Shown: in pieces, positions 36,829 to 47,299 of the stretch
Layout: the number at the start of each line of letters is the position of its first letter
How positions within the stretch are numbered: position 1 is the stretch's first letter
Source: Tritrichomonas musculus
Lineage: Eukaryota > Parabasalia > Tritrichomonadida > Tritrichomonadidae
Length of the DNA: 64,000 nucleotides
Assembly: GCA_039105265.1 (NCBI GenBank)
Contig: JAPFFF010000007.1
Coordinates: 4,650,001 to 4,714,000 of the forward strand
Direction of reading: 5' to 3'
Program-made: the position numbers and the translations under genes
Notes under the pieces: generated by a model
The model's database searches: none
What the model saw: the letters and a program-made list of their open reading frames with translations, nothing else
What the model was told of the DNA's origin: nothing

Positions 36829-37161
36829 TAAAACACATTTAAAAAAATTATGAAAATTTATTCAAAAAAAATTTCGGATATAAATTTGATAAAAAAATAA
36901 AATAAAAAAGCGGTTATCTTATCAAAATTGAAAAGAACGAACATTAAAAAATAAATATCAAATATTTGCTTAAAAATTGAATTATTATTAACTCATTAAT
37001 TAGTTAAACCTCCTCTCACCATATTGCAAAATACCTTATACCAAAATTTGAGATATAAAATATATCTAATTGCATTAAAAATTAAAGAAATAAACCTTCA
37101 TAATGCTATGTATTTAAAAAATCATTTAGTAATTGCTTTTTTTTAAAAATAACAAATTAAA
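36829..37161. other. AT-rich spacer, nothing recognised
   Basis: No coding or RNA gene seen. One short string near 36915 (CGGTTATCTTATCAAAATTG) resembles the mariner end and may be a remnant. Confidence 0.5.
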
Positions 37162-37683
37162 TTAATTTTGTGTATTTAAAAGCCTTCTTTGCTTAAAGTA
37201 AATCCTTGCCATTATTTCATTAAAATCAACTGTTCCATCTTTATCTGTATCATATTGCTTGAAAATTTTTTTTCTTTCAAAAAATCCAACAGGTGTATTC
37301 ATCAATTCCATGAATTTCAAAAATTCTTTCCTTTTGAGGCCACCAGGATAATTACATCGTGATCGAACTGAAGTATAAATCATTCTTGCATATTTATGAA
37401 CTTCATCTTGAACAATCATTTCTTGTTGAATTAAGGCAAAATGTCTAAATTCGTCAAGAGAAAGAATACCATCATTATTAAAATCAGCAACATAGAAAAG
37501 ATGTTTTGCAACTTTTTTATCAGTTCCTCTATCTGTTGACCATAATACAAATTCTTTTTTATTTAAAAATCCATCTCCATTCAGATCATACTTTGAAAAA
37601 TCTTTGGCTAATGAATCAAAATATTCATGATCATATTCTTCATAAGAAAAAGGTACATCTATAACTCCATTTTCTTTTTCCAT
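37162..37683 (-). CDS. EF-hand calcium-binding protein, 173 residues
   Basis: Three canonical EF-hand loops are visible: DLNGDGFLNKKE, DFNNDGILSLDE and DTDKDGTVDFNE, each with Asp/Asn at positions 1, 3, 5 and Glu at 12. A fourth region between loops 2 and 3 (about NYPGGLKRKEFLKF) looks like a decayed EF-hand. The frame is open from 37734, but ATG 37683 (MEKENGVIDVPF) lies in TTATCAAATGG, the start context of other genes here, so I choose it. The longer form would add a hydrophobic leader (MKFLKKFISIFNKLFYQ). Role: calcium sensor or buffer in the cytoplasm; the partner is unknown. Confidence 0.85.
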   Translation of the reverse strand: MEKENGVIDVPFSYEEYDHEYFDSLAKDFSKYDLNGDGFLNKKEFVLWSTDRGTDKKVAKHLFYVADFNNDGILSLDEFRHFALIQQEMIVQDEVHKYARMIYTSVRSRCNYPGGLKRKEFLKFMELMNTPVGFFERKKIFKQYDTDKDGTVDFNEIMARIYFKQRRLLNTQN

Positions 37684-37734
37684 TTGATAAAATAGTTTAT
37701 TAAAAATTGATATAAATTTTTTTAAAAATTTCAT

Positions 37735-39155
37735 AAGGAGTTATCGGTAATTGAGAGAAAATAAAATTTTTATTTCATATTTGAAATAATTCAATTGAAT
37801 AAAGATAATATTTATTTTAACGAATTTATCTCTGATTAAATAACATTTTATTATTCTAATATTATATATATTAATTTTCAATTGCATATAATTATCTATT
37901 AAATTGATTAAGATTATATTAAGCATGCTATTGCGAAAATTAATTAAATATTTTCGATTTTTCTTTTTTCAAAATAATTAGTTTAAAAAATTCAAATTCA
38001 AATTTTGTAATTTTAAATCTCTATTCTCATCAAATAAGAGTTTTTTAAAATTATTAATTATATAAATTATTGCTAATTTGCAAAAAATCAACTAAAAACA
38101 AAAAATCAATCAATATATTCTTTATTTATATTCTATTGAAAGCATAATGAAATTCACAATCTTAATTCATCACTTTTTTCTTTATTTAATTAGAAAAATT
38201 AGTGATATCATTAAAATATCTAAGTAATAATCAAATTTTGTATTTCTGTTGATTTTAATGAAATTATACAAATTACACCAAATTTGATAAAACTTTTTCA
38301 GTTTACAATAATTCACTCATCATTTCTGCCCCTAAAATAGATATTTGTTTCACATTATTTTCGTGTGTTAAAAAATTTTAAGTATATTTTATTCAATATT
38401 GTATTAAAGTGAATTTTGCTATAAAATGGCATTCGGAGAATACCATTATTGGTATAATTATACAAACCCTTTCGTAAATTACTCTAGATTCCAAAAATTC
38501 TTAACGATTTCAAAATTGACTATATTTTTCTGAAAACTTTTCAATGAAAGTCAATTTTGATTTCAATAATTTTTTTTATTAAAATAAAGCATTTAACTAT
38601 TTTTTTATTAAATTATCAACAAATAATCTCTTTATAACAAATCCTATTATTTTTTGAAAAAGTTATTACAATTTAGAATATTTTTTGAGTATATTTTATC
38701 AAAAAAAAATTCGATAAAAAATGATTTTTTTTAAAATATCTTAACATATATCAAACATAAACACCAAACGAATTATTAATTATTGCATATAAATAGTTTC
38801 TAAAATAATATATAAATTATAATATATTTCCTTTCATAAATAAAAAAAACATATAATAATTTATATTTTTCATTCATTTGAAGATAATTGATTTATTTTT
38901 TTTAAATATCTTCAACACCAAATCGTTTGCCTTCTATCATCATTTTTTAAAAAATCAACAGATAATAATTGAAAAACTTTGATTACTTGATTATGAAATT
39001 CAATAGCTTATCGTTATTTCTGAATAATACCAGAAATATTCAATATAAAAAGTTCACTAAATGGCTATTTTCTAAATAGAAAATAATATAATTTCAGAAA
39101 TTTTGAGTAATTATATTTTTAATTCAAAGGTGCAAAATAAACATTTCTTATTAGA
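37735..39155. other. 1.4-kb AT-rich spacer
   Basis: Divergent upstream regions of the EF-hand gene and the LCAT-like gene. Only low-complexity AT sequence and chance open frames (for example 37741-37926) are visible. No RNA gene, repeat family or transposon end recognised. Confidence 0.5.
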
Positions 39156-40340
39156 ATGTTTATCTTTTTACTTCAAGCATTTACCTCATCTTTACAACCT
39201 GTTATTTTTGTACCTGGAACATATGCATCGGTTTTACAAATGACTGGAAACAATTTAGGTCATCAATGGTATTGTCCTAAATCATTAAACAATCAAGTTC
39301 TTTGGGTTGATGAATTTTACTTTATTCCACCGATTTTTAATTGTGTTGCCCAATGGCTTAAGATATATTATGATCCCAAAACAGACGAACAAGTTTCACA
39401 TCCAAATTCCAAAGTTGATATTATTGATTTTGGAACACTTAACGGCATGTCAACCATTGATAAATTCTTCTCAAACTATTCAATTCTTCCATATTATACC
39501 TTCATGCTTGACTATTTCAAGAAGATGGGATATCAAGAAGGCGTTGATCTTTTTGGTGCACCACTTGATTGGCGGATGGGCTTAGCACAGAATGCCAAAG
39601 TATTTCATCCACGTTTGATCCGTTTAATTGAAGACATTTACGAGAAAACCAAACAAAAAGTTGTTTTATTTGGTCACAGTTTTGGCGGTTACACCATTCA
39701 AAATTTCTTAGCAAACGGACCTTCTCAAGAGTGGATTGACAAATATATAGAAAAAGGAATAGCTCTTTCACCTTCATTCGGCGGTGCAATTGAATCAATG
39801 TCCATCTCTTGGACACGTCAAGTTGCTGGCATAAAGAACCAATACCTCGCCGAGACACTCGAAGGCATGGGAGCAGTCCACATTCATTATCTTAACTGGG
39901 ACATGTACCCCAACAAAACGGTCCTTTACACACCAGACAATGGAGAGATTAAAAACGAAGATTTCCCTCAATTTCTCATCGACAATAAACGCGTGAACGG
40001 AGATGCAATCAACCTTCTCCGCCTCAATCAGAGGTTCTTTTCGCATTTCCCTAATAAAACAAAGGCTCCTCTTTACATCATTTACAATTCAGCACAGAGC
40101 ACTCCTACTGCTTTCAAATTGAAGGACTGGAACTCAGATGATTATGAGAACATATATGGCCAAGGAGATGGAACAGTGAACGCTGAAGGACTCAGAATGT
40201 ATTGTCAGAGATACGCCGATATTACACATTGCCATGACTTCAAAGATAGCGGACCTTTCGGATCTCATTTGATGATGCTTTATCAGCATTCTGTCATTAA
40301 GCTTGTATATGAAACGGTTTTAAATAACTCTATTTTTTAA
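39156..40340 (+). CDS. Lecithin:cholesterol acyltransferase-like phospholipase/acyltransferase
   Basis: The 394-residue alpha/beta hydrolase belongs to the LCAT family (Lecithin:cholesterol acyltransferase, PF02450 type). It has a signal peptide-like start (MFIFLLQAFTSS), the oxyanion strand VIFVPGTYAS, the family motif GAPLDWR (about 134-140), nucleophile GHSFGG (Ser175), Asp in YGQGDGTVN (about 338) and His in FGSHLMML (about 371), the complete triad in the right order. Family members cleave or transfer acyl chains of phospholipids, in trichomonads probably secreted or lysosomal. The gene is intact and isolated, read away from the EF-hand gene. Confidence 0.9.
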   Translation: MFIFLLQAFTSSLQPVIFVPGTYASVLQMTGNNLGHQWYCPKSLNNQVLWVDEFYFIPPIFNCVAQWLKIYYDPKTDEQVSHPNSKVDIIDFGTLNGMSTIDKFFSNYSILPYYTFMLDYFKKMGYQEGVDLFGAPLDWRMGLAQNAKVFHPRLIRLIEDIYEKTKQKVVLFGHSFGGYTIQNFLANGPSQEWIDKYIEKGIALSPSFGGAIESMSISWTRQVAGIKNQYLAETLEGMGAVHIHYLNWDMYPNKTVLYTPDNGEIKNEDFPQFLIDNKRVNGDAINLLRLNQRFFSHFPNKTKAPLYIIYNSAQSTPTAFKLKDWNSDDYENIYGQGDGTVNAEGLRMYCQRYADITHCHDFKDSGPFGSHLMMLYQHSVIKLVYETVLNNSIF

Positions 40341-40694
40341 GTAAATTTTATATCATTTGTGTCATTTGTGCTCTGTTTCTTATTTTACATTTTAATACTT
40401 TCTTCATAATATTTGATTTTAATTTGAAATATACATTATATATATATAATTTGGTAAAAACACATGATATCATAATTATTGGATAATTATCTCCTTTATT
40501 TGGTCTTGTTTTTCTTTCTTGAAATTTGAGAAGCTCTGTTTGAATTGATATCAAATTCAAGAAATTATCTCGTTTGCAATATCTCGGTATATACATTGTT
40601 TTGAAAAGTTATATTAATATATTTATGATTTATGGTACTGATTACCCAAAAGAGACTTTTTGTAAGGGTATTCAAAAAATGAAAGAAAATAATT
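40341..40694. other. Short AT-rich spacer
   Basis: Contains only chance open frames. No gene or RNA recognised. Confidence 0.45.
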
Positions 40695-41328
40695 TTTTCT
40701 CTCAATTATTTTAAATTATCTTGATACAAAAGGACAAGAACATGACAAAATAAATCCCACAATTCGTAGTAAAATCATTTATGGCGTTGCTTCTATCATG
40801 AAAACACTTCATTCAAGATGAGTTATTCATCGTGATTTACAATATGAAAACATTTGTTTAGATGAAAATAATAAGCCACTAATTTCTGGTTTTTATCTTG
40901 CCAAGTATATGACAAATAACATCGAAATGACATTGGTAATAGGAACACCTTTTTGTATGGCACCAGAATTATTCATGGATCTTGATCAAAGGTATGATAT
41001 GTCTGTTGATGTCTTTGCTTATGCATTCTTTCTTTTTAGAATTTTTACAAATAAAATCGAATTTGAAGATAAGAAGAAGATTTATAGACAACAGAAGTAT
41101 ATGATGAAAATTGGTTCAGGAATGAGGCCAAAGAAACAACCGGAAATACCAGATCATTATCGGGAACTCATTCAAAAATGTTGGAAACAGAATCTATCAG
41201 AAAGGCTGACATTTGATGAGATCGTCAATATTTTAAAAGATGAAAAATATGCACTTGAAGAATATTGAATGAAAACAGATTTAGATGATCTTCATGAATA
41301 TCAAGAAAGAATTGATAATCAAATTTAA
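40695..41328 (+). pseudogene. Truncated tyrosine-kinase-like protein kinase, broken by two in-frame TGA codons
   Basis: From about 40695 the plus strand reads LDTKGQEHDK...IIYGVASIMKTLHSR, then TGA at about 40817, then VIHRDLQYENICLDE and GTPFCMAPELF to ALEEY. A second TGA follows at 41266-41268 and then MKTDLDDLHEYQERIDNQI to TAA, the usual tail of this trichomonad kinase family. The whole N-lobe (glycine loop and VAIK lysine) is missing. HRD is kept, but the family's K after HRDL is Q and DFG is replaced by SGF. A 119-residue open frame (40909-41268) covers the C-lobe only. It is certainly not an active kinase. Confidence 0.8.
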
Positions 41329-41881
41329 TTTTTTAATTTTAATATTAATTCAGTTAATTAAATAAACTTTTTCCCTTCATTCATTTTAAATAACAATTTA
41401 ATATATATATTCAAAGTTAAGAAAATAAAATGATAAAATAAAGCTGTTTATTCTTCTGATAAAGAACTATTGCTTTTTTTGGCCTGATTAAAATAAAATA
41501 AGTGGACAAATCAAATAAAATCTTTTACTAAATTTTGTGAATTGTCTCAAATACACCATTATTCTTGACACTTTTTTGGCTTTTTTCTTCAATTCTTTTT
41601 TAAACGAATTAGAAGTTTTCCTATTTTAAAAATGAATGATTTAAAATCTTTATAACATCTGTCCTTAAATACTTATTGATAATCAACAAATAACTGCCCA
41701 ACTCAAAAATATGTTATAAAGAAGTAATGTTTAAGAGCAATTTCTTTTATTACATCATTTTTGTTGTGCTTGTCATAGGCCAGTATCTCATATTATTTAC
41801 AAATAAATAATGAATAAATCGTTATTAGGAAAAATATTTGAAAAAAAAAAAAAAAAAAGTATTTATTAGTAACTTAATGAG
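41329..41881. other. AT-rich spacer with poly-A tract
   Basis: Lies between two convergent loci (dead kinase, LRR end). A run of about 18 A residues lies at 41841-41858. No gene seen. Confidence 0.5.
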
Positions 41882-42710
41882 TCAGTAATAAACTATATCT
41901 ATTGACGGGCAATTTATGAAAGCAGAATCATCAATATTATTGACTGAAGATGGAATTGACACTTGGCTTAATTCTTTACAATAGTTGAAAGCAAAGTTTT
42001 GGATTGATTTAAGAGAAGGAGGAAGAGATATTTCTGTTAGAAATACACAATATGCAAAAGCATTTTTGTTGATTACTTCTAATGAAGATGGTTCTTCGAA
42101 ATTAACCACAGACAATAATGAACAATAAGAGAAGACATCCGAATTAAGTATTTTTATTGATGATCCAATTGAAACTTCTTTAAGAAAACCGCATTCAGAG
42201 AATGCATTTTTGCCGATATCACAAACAGAAGAAGGAATTATGATTTGTTCCAAAGAGTTACATTTTGAAAATGAATACTCTTTGATTGATTTAACTGATT
42301 CAGGTATTACAATATTAGTTAATGATTTACAATTATAAAATGCTTTTTCTCCTATTGTTATAATTGAATTGGGAAGAGTTATTTGGGTCAATTTATCGCA
42401 ATTCATGAAAGTACTGTCTGCTATTTCAACAACAGAAGGAGGAATAACAATTGTTTGAAGACTAAAACAATTATAAAAAGCACTTTTTCCTATTATTTTT
42501 ATTGATACTGGTATTGTTATATATTTCAATAAATTGCAATTAGAAAAGGCAGATTCTTTAATTTCTGTCATCGACTCTGGTATATCAATTTTTCTCATAT
42601 TTTGACATCCTTCAAATGATATTTCAATACCTTTTTGACTGAGAAGAAAATAGACAATTTCCATGTTATTTCCCTGCGCAGCACATTGAAGTGCCGTTGA
42701 ATAAAAAAAA
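41882..42710 (-). CDS. BspA-like leucine-rich-repeat part of an ankyrin-LRR protein
   Basis: The frame reads STALQCAAQGNNMEIVYFLL (the end of an ankyrin repeat), SQKGIEISFEGCQNMRKIDI, and then about nine BspA-type LRRs with the usual IxIPxSVxxIxxxAFxxC pattern, ending INCPSIDIVYY and TGA at 41882. The apparent ATG at 42664 falls inside the ankyrin motif, so it is not a real start. The preceding ankyrin frame (42711-43931) ends just upstream in another frame, and one base shift in the T-rich stretch near 42700-42710 would separate them. Ankyrin followed by SQKGIxISFEGC and LRRs is a known architecture in trichomonads. Either one frameshifted gene or a sequence error. Confidence 0.75.
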
Positions 42711-43931
42711 TTAAATGAAAACTTTTAGGGTATACCTTAAAATTTCTTCATCAAATAAATCATTTAGTTCACTCAATAACATTGCTTCATCTTCATCATA
42801 ATATTCAATCATTTCTTTATATATAACATTCCTTTTTGCATTTAAGTCAATGCTTTCATTTTTAAGAAGAAACTTTACAATATACAAGTAATTGTATTGG
42901 CATGAAAGAAAGAAGAGTGATTGATTATCTAAATTTGCAGGGAAATAATTATAATTGTGATATTGAATGCCAAAATAATTAACGTTATTTTCATTGTCTT
43001 CTTTGTTTAGTAAATTATTTTCAATGTACTCTGCAAAATTATTTTGATGACATTTGATTGCTTCTTCAAAACATTCTGTAAATGTTTCATCTTTGGGTAT
43101 GACTTTTACTTCGTTAAGATAATGAATGACATCGGGACTTCTTCCATGAATTGCATAAATCCACAATGATGGATTTAATTCGCACCCATTATATGCTAAA
43201 TATTTCATTATTTGGATTGATCCAAAAAAGGCTGCATATTCAATTAAAGTTGGATCATTTTTGATTAAAAATGTATTTGATTCAAAAATTGACTTTTTGA
43301 TAGTGCTTGATATTGATATATTTGATCGACTAATATAGGTAACAAATTCTTCTACTGAGTCATTACGAATTAAAGAACAAATGTATGCTTCATTTTCGCC
43401 TTTTAAACGCTTTCCTTCAAAATCATCAAAAATGTTTTTGTCAATTATTCGCAATTCTCTCTCAAAGCGCGCTACTGTATCTTTTTTCAAATATTTTTTG
43501 ATTTCAGGGAAAAAATAACTGACATACCGTTGATCTTGTAAACCTGAATTAGATTGAATCATTAATCGAACTATTGATTTGTCAATATTAATGATATCAT
43601 TTTGTATAAGTAAAAGAAGAACTCGCCTGCAATTCTTGAACAAGTTAAATATTTCTAAATTTGTCAGCGTTTCCTTAATTAATGAAGATAAACTTAAAAA
43701 TATTTGTTCGATATTACAGTAAAAATTAGATTGTCTGCTATGATCGTCTATAATTTTTACTATAATTTGAAGAAATTCTTTAAATTCTTCTTTGTTATTT
43801 TCAAAATGTAAATTTAGCAAATATTCCTTAAATTCTTTATAATTTAAGATACCATTTTCTTCATTCTCTATAAAATCGATGAGATGAGAATATATTTCTC
43901 TAAAGTGATCAATCAAATTTTTAATTTCCAT
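42711..43931 (-). CDS. DUF3447/ankyrin-repeat protein, N-terminal part of ankyrin-LRR protein
   Basis: I choose ATG 43931 (MEIKNLIDHFREIYSHLIDF, context ACCAAATGG) over the open-frame start 18 bases upstream. The N-terminal helical region matches the trichomonad family also seen at 13602-13877. VRLMIQSNSG, IEYAAFFGSIQIMKYLAYNG, YAIHGRSPDVIHYLNE and FFLSCQYNYLYIVKFLLKNE form DUF3447-type and ankyrin repeats. The frame ends LRYTLKVFI with TAA, but the next ankyrin repeat continues in the neighbouring frame (see 41882-42710). Ankyrin repeats bind partner proteins; the partner is unknown. No signal peptide or membrane segment. Confidence 0.8.
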   Translation of the reverse strand: MEIKNLIDHFREIYSHLIDFIENEENGILNYKEFKEYLLNLHFENNKEEFKEFLQIIVKIIDDHSRQSNFYCNIEQIFLSLSSLIKETLTNLEIFNLFKNCRRVLLLLIQNDIINIDKSIVRLMIQSNSGLQDQRYVSYFFPEIKKYLKKDTVARFERELRIIDKNIFDDFEGKRLKGENEAYICSLIRNDSVEEFVTYISRSNISISSTIKKSIFESNTFLIKNDPTLIEYAAFFGSIQIMKYLAYNGCELNPSLWIYAIHGRSPDVIHYLNEVKVIPKDETFTECFEEAIKCHQNNFAEYIENNLLNKEDNENNVNYFGIQYHNYNYFPANLDNQSLFFLSCQYNYLYIVKFLLKNESIDLNAKRNVIYKEMIEYYDEDEAMLLSELNDLFDEEILRYTLKVFI

Positions 43932-43949
43932 TTGGTAAAATAATGTCAA

Positions 43950-44450
43950 AGTTATTTCATTTCACATGTCTGATATCTACACTAAAATTGTTTTATTCAC
44001 TCAAAACACTATTTACCCAAAAATTCTACCCAAAAAGTTGGGTTGGGTAAAAAGAAACGTGAATTGAAAAAAACTAAACAAACCTTTTTAAAATGAGTTG
44101 GCTACCCAAAATTATAAATCATTAAGAAATATACTAATTAATAGGATATTTATAAGTGTTTGATGCCAGTTTATATATTTTATAAAAAAAACTCTCAAAA
44201 TGGAATAAATTATAATATGATATTGTTTGTTCAAATATTATCTTAAAAATATCAAAAAACATTTAATTTTGGGTTTTGTTTTTATTTACTGAGAATACCA
44301 GAGGTTTTCTAACTAATATTTCAAAAAAATTATTAGATAAAAAATATTTATTAGATATACTATATATAAATATATTATAAATGATTTAAAGACTTTAAAT
44401 ATCAAAAATTTAATTTTTTTAACGAATAAAATATCAGTATAAATGAGCAA
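43950..44450. other. AT-rich spacer
   Basis: Contains a short repeat around TACCCAAAAA...TACCCAAAAAGTTGGGTTGGGTAAAA (44012-44060), partly self-complementary. No gene seen. Confidence 0.45.
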
Positions 44451-44452
44451 TA

Positions 44453-44671
44453 TGAAGATTAAAGCATCAGTTTTTGAAGGATGCTCATCGCTATCCAAAG
44501 TACATTTTTTTGGAAGTTACAATTACATCTTCCAATGTGAAAATTAGAAAAAGTGCTTTTCCTGAAACAAAAATCAATCGTACAGACAACGATCAGGTTT
44601 ACTCTGGTGATCGAGTTTATTCAGATAATGATTATTATAGTCAAAATAATTTTATGAGTGATTCATATTAA
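44453..44671 (+). pseudogene. C-terminal scrap of a BspA-like LRR gene
   Basis: The plus strand reads MKIKASVFEGCSSLSKVHFF from 44453 and then, in another frame, SSNVKIRKSAFPETKI and an Asp/Tyr/Ser-rich end (SDNDYYSQNNFMSDSY). The first half is a standard BspA-type LRR, and the tail resembles the acidic ends of soluble BspA-like proteins. Only one or two repeats remain and the frame is shifted between them, so this is a gene fragment. Confidence 0.55.
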
Positions 44672-44977
44672 ACATCAAATTTGATTAATAAAAAATCAAA
44701 TATCATATCAATAAATTTTTTATTAAATTTATGCAAAATGAAGGAATACATCATCGAAATTATTCAATATATTTCTAATAAACATCCTCATGAACAGTGG
44801 TCCACTTAAGGGGATTGTCACATTAATTAATGTTGCTGCCATCAATGGTAATGATAATCTCTTATGAATCTATTTTCTTCATCTTCATTGTAAAGGACCT
44901 ATAACACAAAATCAAAAACCAATTCACTTTGATATATATATATATATATATAAAGATATATTATTAAAGTATTTAGT
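44672..44977. repeat. Spacer with TA microsatellite
   Basis: An alternating TA run lies at 44932-44952. The stretch 44770-44910 is less AT-rich and may hold an old coding scrap, but I recognise nothing. Confidence 0.5.
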
Positions 44978-46309
44978 TTAAGTTAAAGGAGTTGGTGATA
45001 CAATTGATCCAAAGAATTCAATACATGTCAAATATATATTGAATGGTTTATTTGATCCCCAGCAATTTTTCTGAATGTAACGAATACGCCTGTAGTATTT
45101 TGACTCGTTTTTACACTTGAAACGATGCTGCTTGCATTCGCCATTCAACACTGAGTTCTCCTCCTGTTCATCAATGATTGGCCAGCCATCATTGCCGTTT
45201 GAGCCAACAATGGCCCAAGATCGCGGGTGAAAGCTGTAACTGCTTGTTCGAATTGTGTAAGATGTCACTTTTACTCTTCTTTCGCGGAAATCAAATTCAA
45301 TCCAGTTATCATTGCAAGATGCAACAATGTTGTAGTAGTTGAAGTAATAATCGTTGATGTGCTCACGGTCATACTGGATGAGGCTCGTGATCGGATGCTT
45401 TGAACTTGTTTTACCACCGCCAGTCAGTATCGGCTGACTTCCTGTTTTATTTTTAAGATATGAGATAATACCTGAAAGTTCGTTATTTGTATAATTACAT
45501 TCAATTTGGTATCGTTCATTTTCTTTGTTTATTTGGTCAATTTTTGACGTCATTTCACTTTCAATTTTTTGAAGTTTCGCTGTCAATTGGCTAATTTCAT
45601 TCTTATGCTTTTCTGTCAAATTTTTGATGGTTTGATCGTTCTTCTCTTTAATTTCAGAAACTTTTGAATTAATAACCGTTTCAAGGTCAATTTTTGGCAT
45701 GAAACCGAAATGTTCTTCCTTCTTCTTTATTGAGTCATTCAGCATGTCAAATGACATCTTCGATCCATCGAGGCTTTCGAGGAGAATTGAGAGGTTTACA
45801 TTTTCACTTTTTGTGATGATTTCATAAGCACGATTGTGATCGTCCAGTTTTCGTTCATTATGAAAGAAAATGTTGTATAGTGAAGGAAGTGGGATGTTGC
45901 TGATTTCATCAGGATATTTCTCGAGATACATATCAAGATTCTTTGCAATGTATTCTTCGTTATTTGCGTTGTCATTTATGCTGTCTGTGAAAGCTTTTTT
46001 AAGTAATGAAACGTGGTAAACTGGGTCTAATTCTGGCTTCATTGTATATTCGGATAGAAAGTTAAATTCTTTACTAAGAAGGCGATATTCATAAAGATTG
46101 TCTGAATTAATAGTGGGAATCTTGCTGTTATCTTTGAGGTAATCGATAAAAGTTTGAAATATATTGGAAGGAACTTTTGATTCTACATTATAATGAAATT
46201 GTGAGACCAATTGAGAGCTAACTCTTTTGGGGAATTTAAGTAAAAGTTCAAAGTCTCTTGGAATTAAAAATTCTTGATTATTAAGAAACAAAGAAAAACT
46301 TTCACTCAT
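44978..46309 (-). CDS. BTB-like/coiled-coil/discoidin (F5/8 type C) protein, 443 residues
   Basis: Three parts are visible. Residues 1-120 resemble a divergent BTB domain (SLFLNNQEFLIPRDFELLLK...FQTFIDYLKDN) followed by a BACK-like helical part. Residues about 205-280 form a coiled coil (SEIKEKNDQTIKNLTEKHKNE). Residues about 290-435 form a discoidin-type domain (NDNWIEFDFRERRVKVTSYT, SFHPRSWAIVGSNGND, IYLTCIEFFGS). The same architecture occurs at 53442-54701 and is a large family in trichomonads. No signal peptide, so it is probably cytoplasmic; the ligand of the discoidin domain is unknown. The gene is intact. Confidence 0.85.
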   Translation of the reverse strand: MSESFSLFLNNQEFLIPRDFELLLKFPKRVSSQLVSQFHYNVESKVPSNIFQTFIDYLKDNSKIPTINSDNLYEYRLLSKEFNFLSEYTMKPELDPVYHVSLLKKAFTDSINDNANNEEYIAKNLDMYLEKYPDEISNIPLPSLYNIFFHNERKLDDHNRAYEIITKSENVNLSILLESLDGSKMSFDMLNDSIKKKEEHFGFMPKIDLETVINSKVSEIKEKNDQTIKNLTEKHKNEISQLTAKLQKIESEMTSKIDQINKENERYQIECNYTNNELSGIISYLKNKTGSQPILTGGGKTSSKHPITSLIQYDREHINDYYFNYYNIVASCNDNWIEFDFRERRVKVTSYTIRTSSYSFHPRSWAIVGSNGNDGWPIIDEQEENSVLNGECKQHRFKCKNESKYYRRIRYIQKNCWGSNKPFNIYLTCIEFFGSIVSPTPLT

Positions 46310-46717
46310 TTATTATAATATTATAAAATTGAATGGATTACTCCATGTTAAAAATTTTATTTATTCAATTATTTAATGTGTATATATTTACTTATAATAA
46401 GAATATTTTATAAATATTTTGGTTTAAATAGTAATTATTTATGAAACTAATAATTAATAAATAATTAAAAATATATATTCTTTTTCTTTTTTCTGATACT
46501 TTTAATAAAAAAATTTGAGACTATAGAAATGTTCTCAAATTAAAACAGCGTTTAAATCATAAATATCTTTTTAAAAATAGATTTTAAATTTAATTATTTA
46601 AATTTTTTACTAAAATAATTATCATAATAATTTAATATGTTATTAAATTTCTTTAAATATTTAATTTTTTTAATTAAACCTTAAAAAAAAGTCCACTATT
46701 CAATTATTTATTTTCAA
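46310..46717. other. Divergent AT-rich upstream region
   Basis: Lies between the leftward discoidin gene and the rightward GTPase gene. Only low-complexity AT is seen. The GTPase ATG has the local context TTTTCAAATGAG. Confidence 0.5.
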
Positions 46718-47299
46718 ATGAGCAAATTCAAAGTTATAATTATTGGTGATACATATACAGGAAAAACTTCTCTCATTACACAATACGCAAAAAATATTTT
46801 TCAAAAATCTTATTTACCAACAGTTTTACCAAATCTACAAACAGTCAATTCTAGTTTTAATTGCGAACTAGATATTTGGGATACAGCTGGAACAGAGCAA
46901 TGGCAATCCTTAAATTCAACTATTTACCATCATACCGATGCTTTAATTTTCCTATGTTCATATGATAGACAAGATTCACTTGATAATATTCAAAATTTAT
47001 GGATTCCAAGGATAAATGGCTACATTTCATTGGATAAAATTCCTATTTATTTAGCAATAAATAAATCAGACCTTCGCGATGAAGAAAAATACATCGAAGA
47101 AGCCCAATTTGAACGAATTGCTTCAGAAATTAATGCAATCCAATTTTTCAGCGTATCGGCCAAAGAAAACAAGAATGTTAGAGAACTTTTTGATACTGTT
47201 GCTGAAAAATTAAGTAGCCAAGTACAAAATCATGCTGTTACAGGTTCTGCAGTTCACGTTACAAATGGTGAAGCGAGTCAAGAAAAAAAATGTTGTTAA
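46718..47299 (+). CDS. Rab-family small GTPase, 193 residues
   Basis: All GTP-binding motifs are present: G1 GDTYTGKT (residues 9-16), G3 WDTAGTEQ, G4 NKSD and G5 SAK. The C-terminus ends KKCC, a double-cysteine site for geranylgeranyl anchors as in Rab proteins. The effector region (SYLPTVLPNLQTVNSSF) has the central Thr, but the sequence after it differs from typical Rabs, so the subfamily is unclear. Role: regulation of vesicle traffic at a membrane. Trichomonads have very large Rab sets. The gene is intact, with its own short upstream region. Confidence 0.9.
   Translation: MSKFKVIIIGDTYTGKTSLITQYAKNIFQKSYLPTVLPNLQTVNSSFNCELDIWDTAGTEQWQSLNSTIYHHTDALIFLCSYDRQDSLDNIQNLWIPRINGYISLDKIPIYLAINKSDLRDEEKYIEEAQFERIASEINAIQFFSVSAKENKNVRELFDTVAEKLSSQVQNHAVTGSAVHVTNGEASQEKKCC

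Noticed and set aside
36900-36935. Second mariner end to the right of the transposon
   Set aside because: Only about ten bases resemble the end and there is no matching partner or TA pair at a suitable distance.
37741-37926. 61-residue leftward open frame after the EF-hand gene
   Set aside because: Ile/Asn/Lys-rich chance frame in AT-rich DNA, no relatives recognised.
40695-41328. TGA read as a sense codon in this organism
   Set aside because: Well-preserved genes here (the giant surface protein and the mariner transposase) end in TGA, and the kinase remnant is damaged in other ways too.
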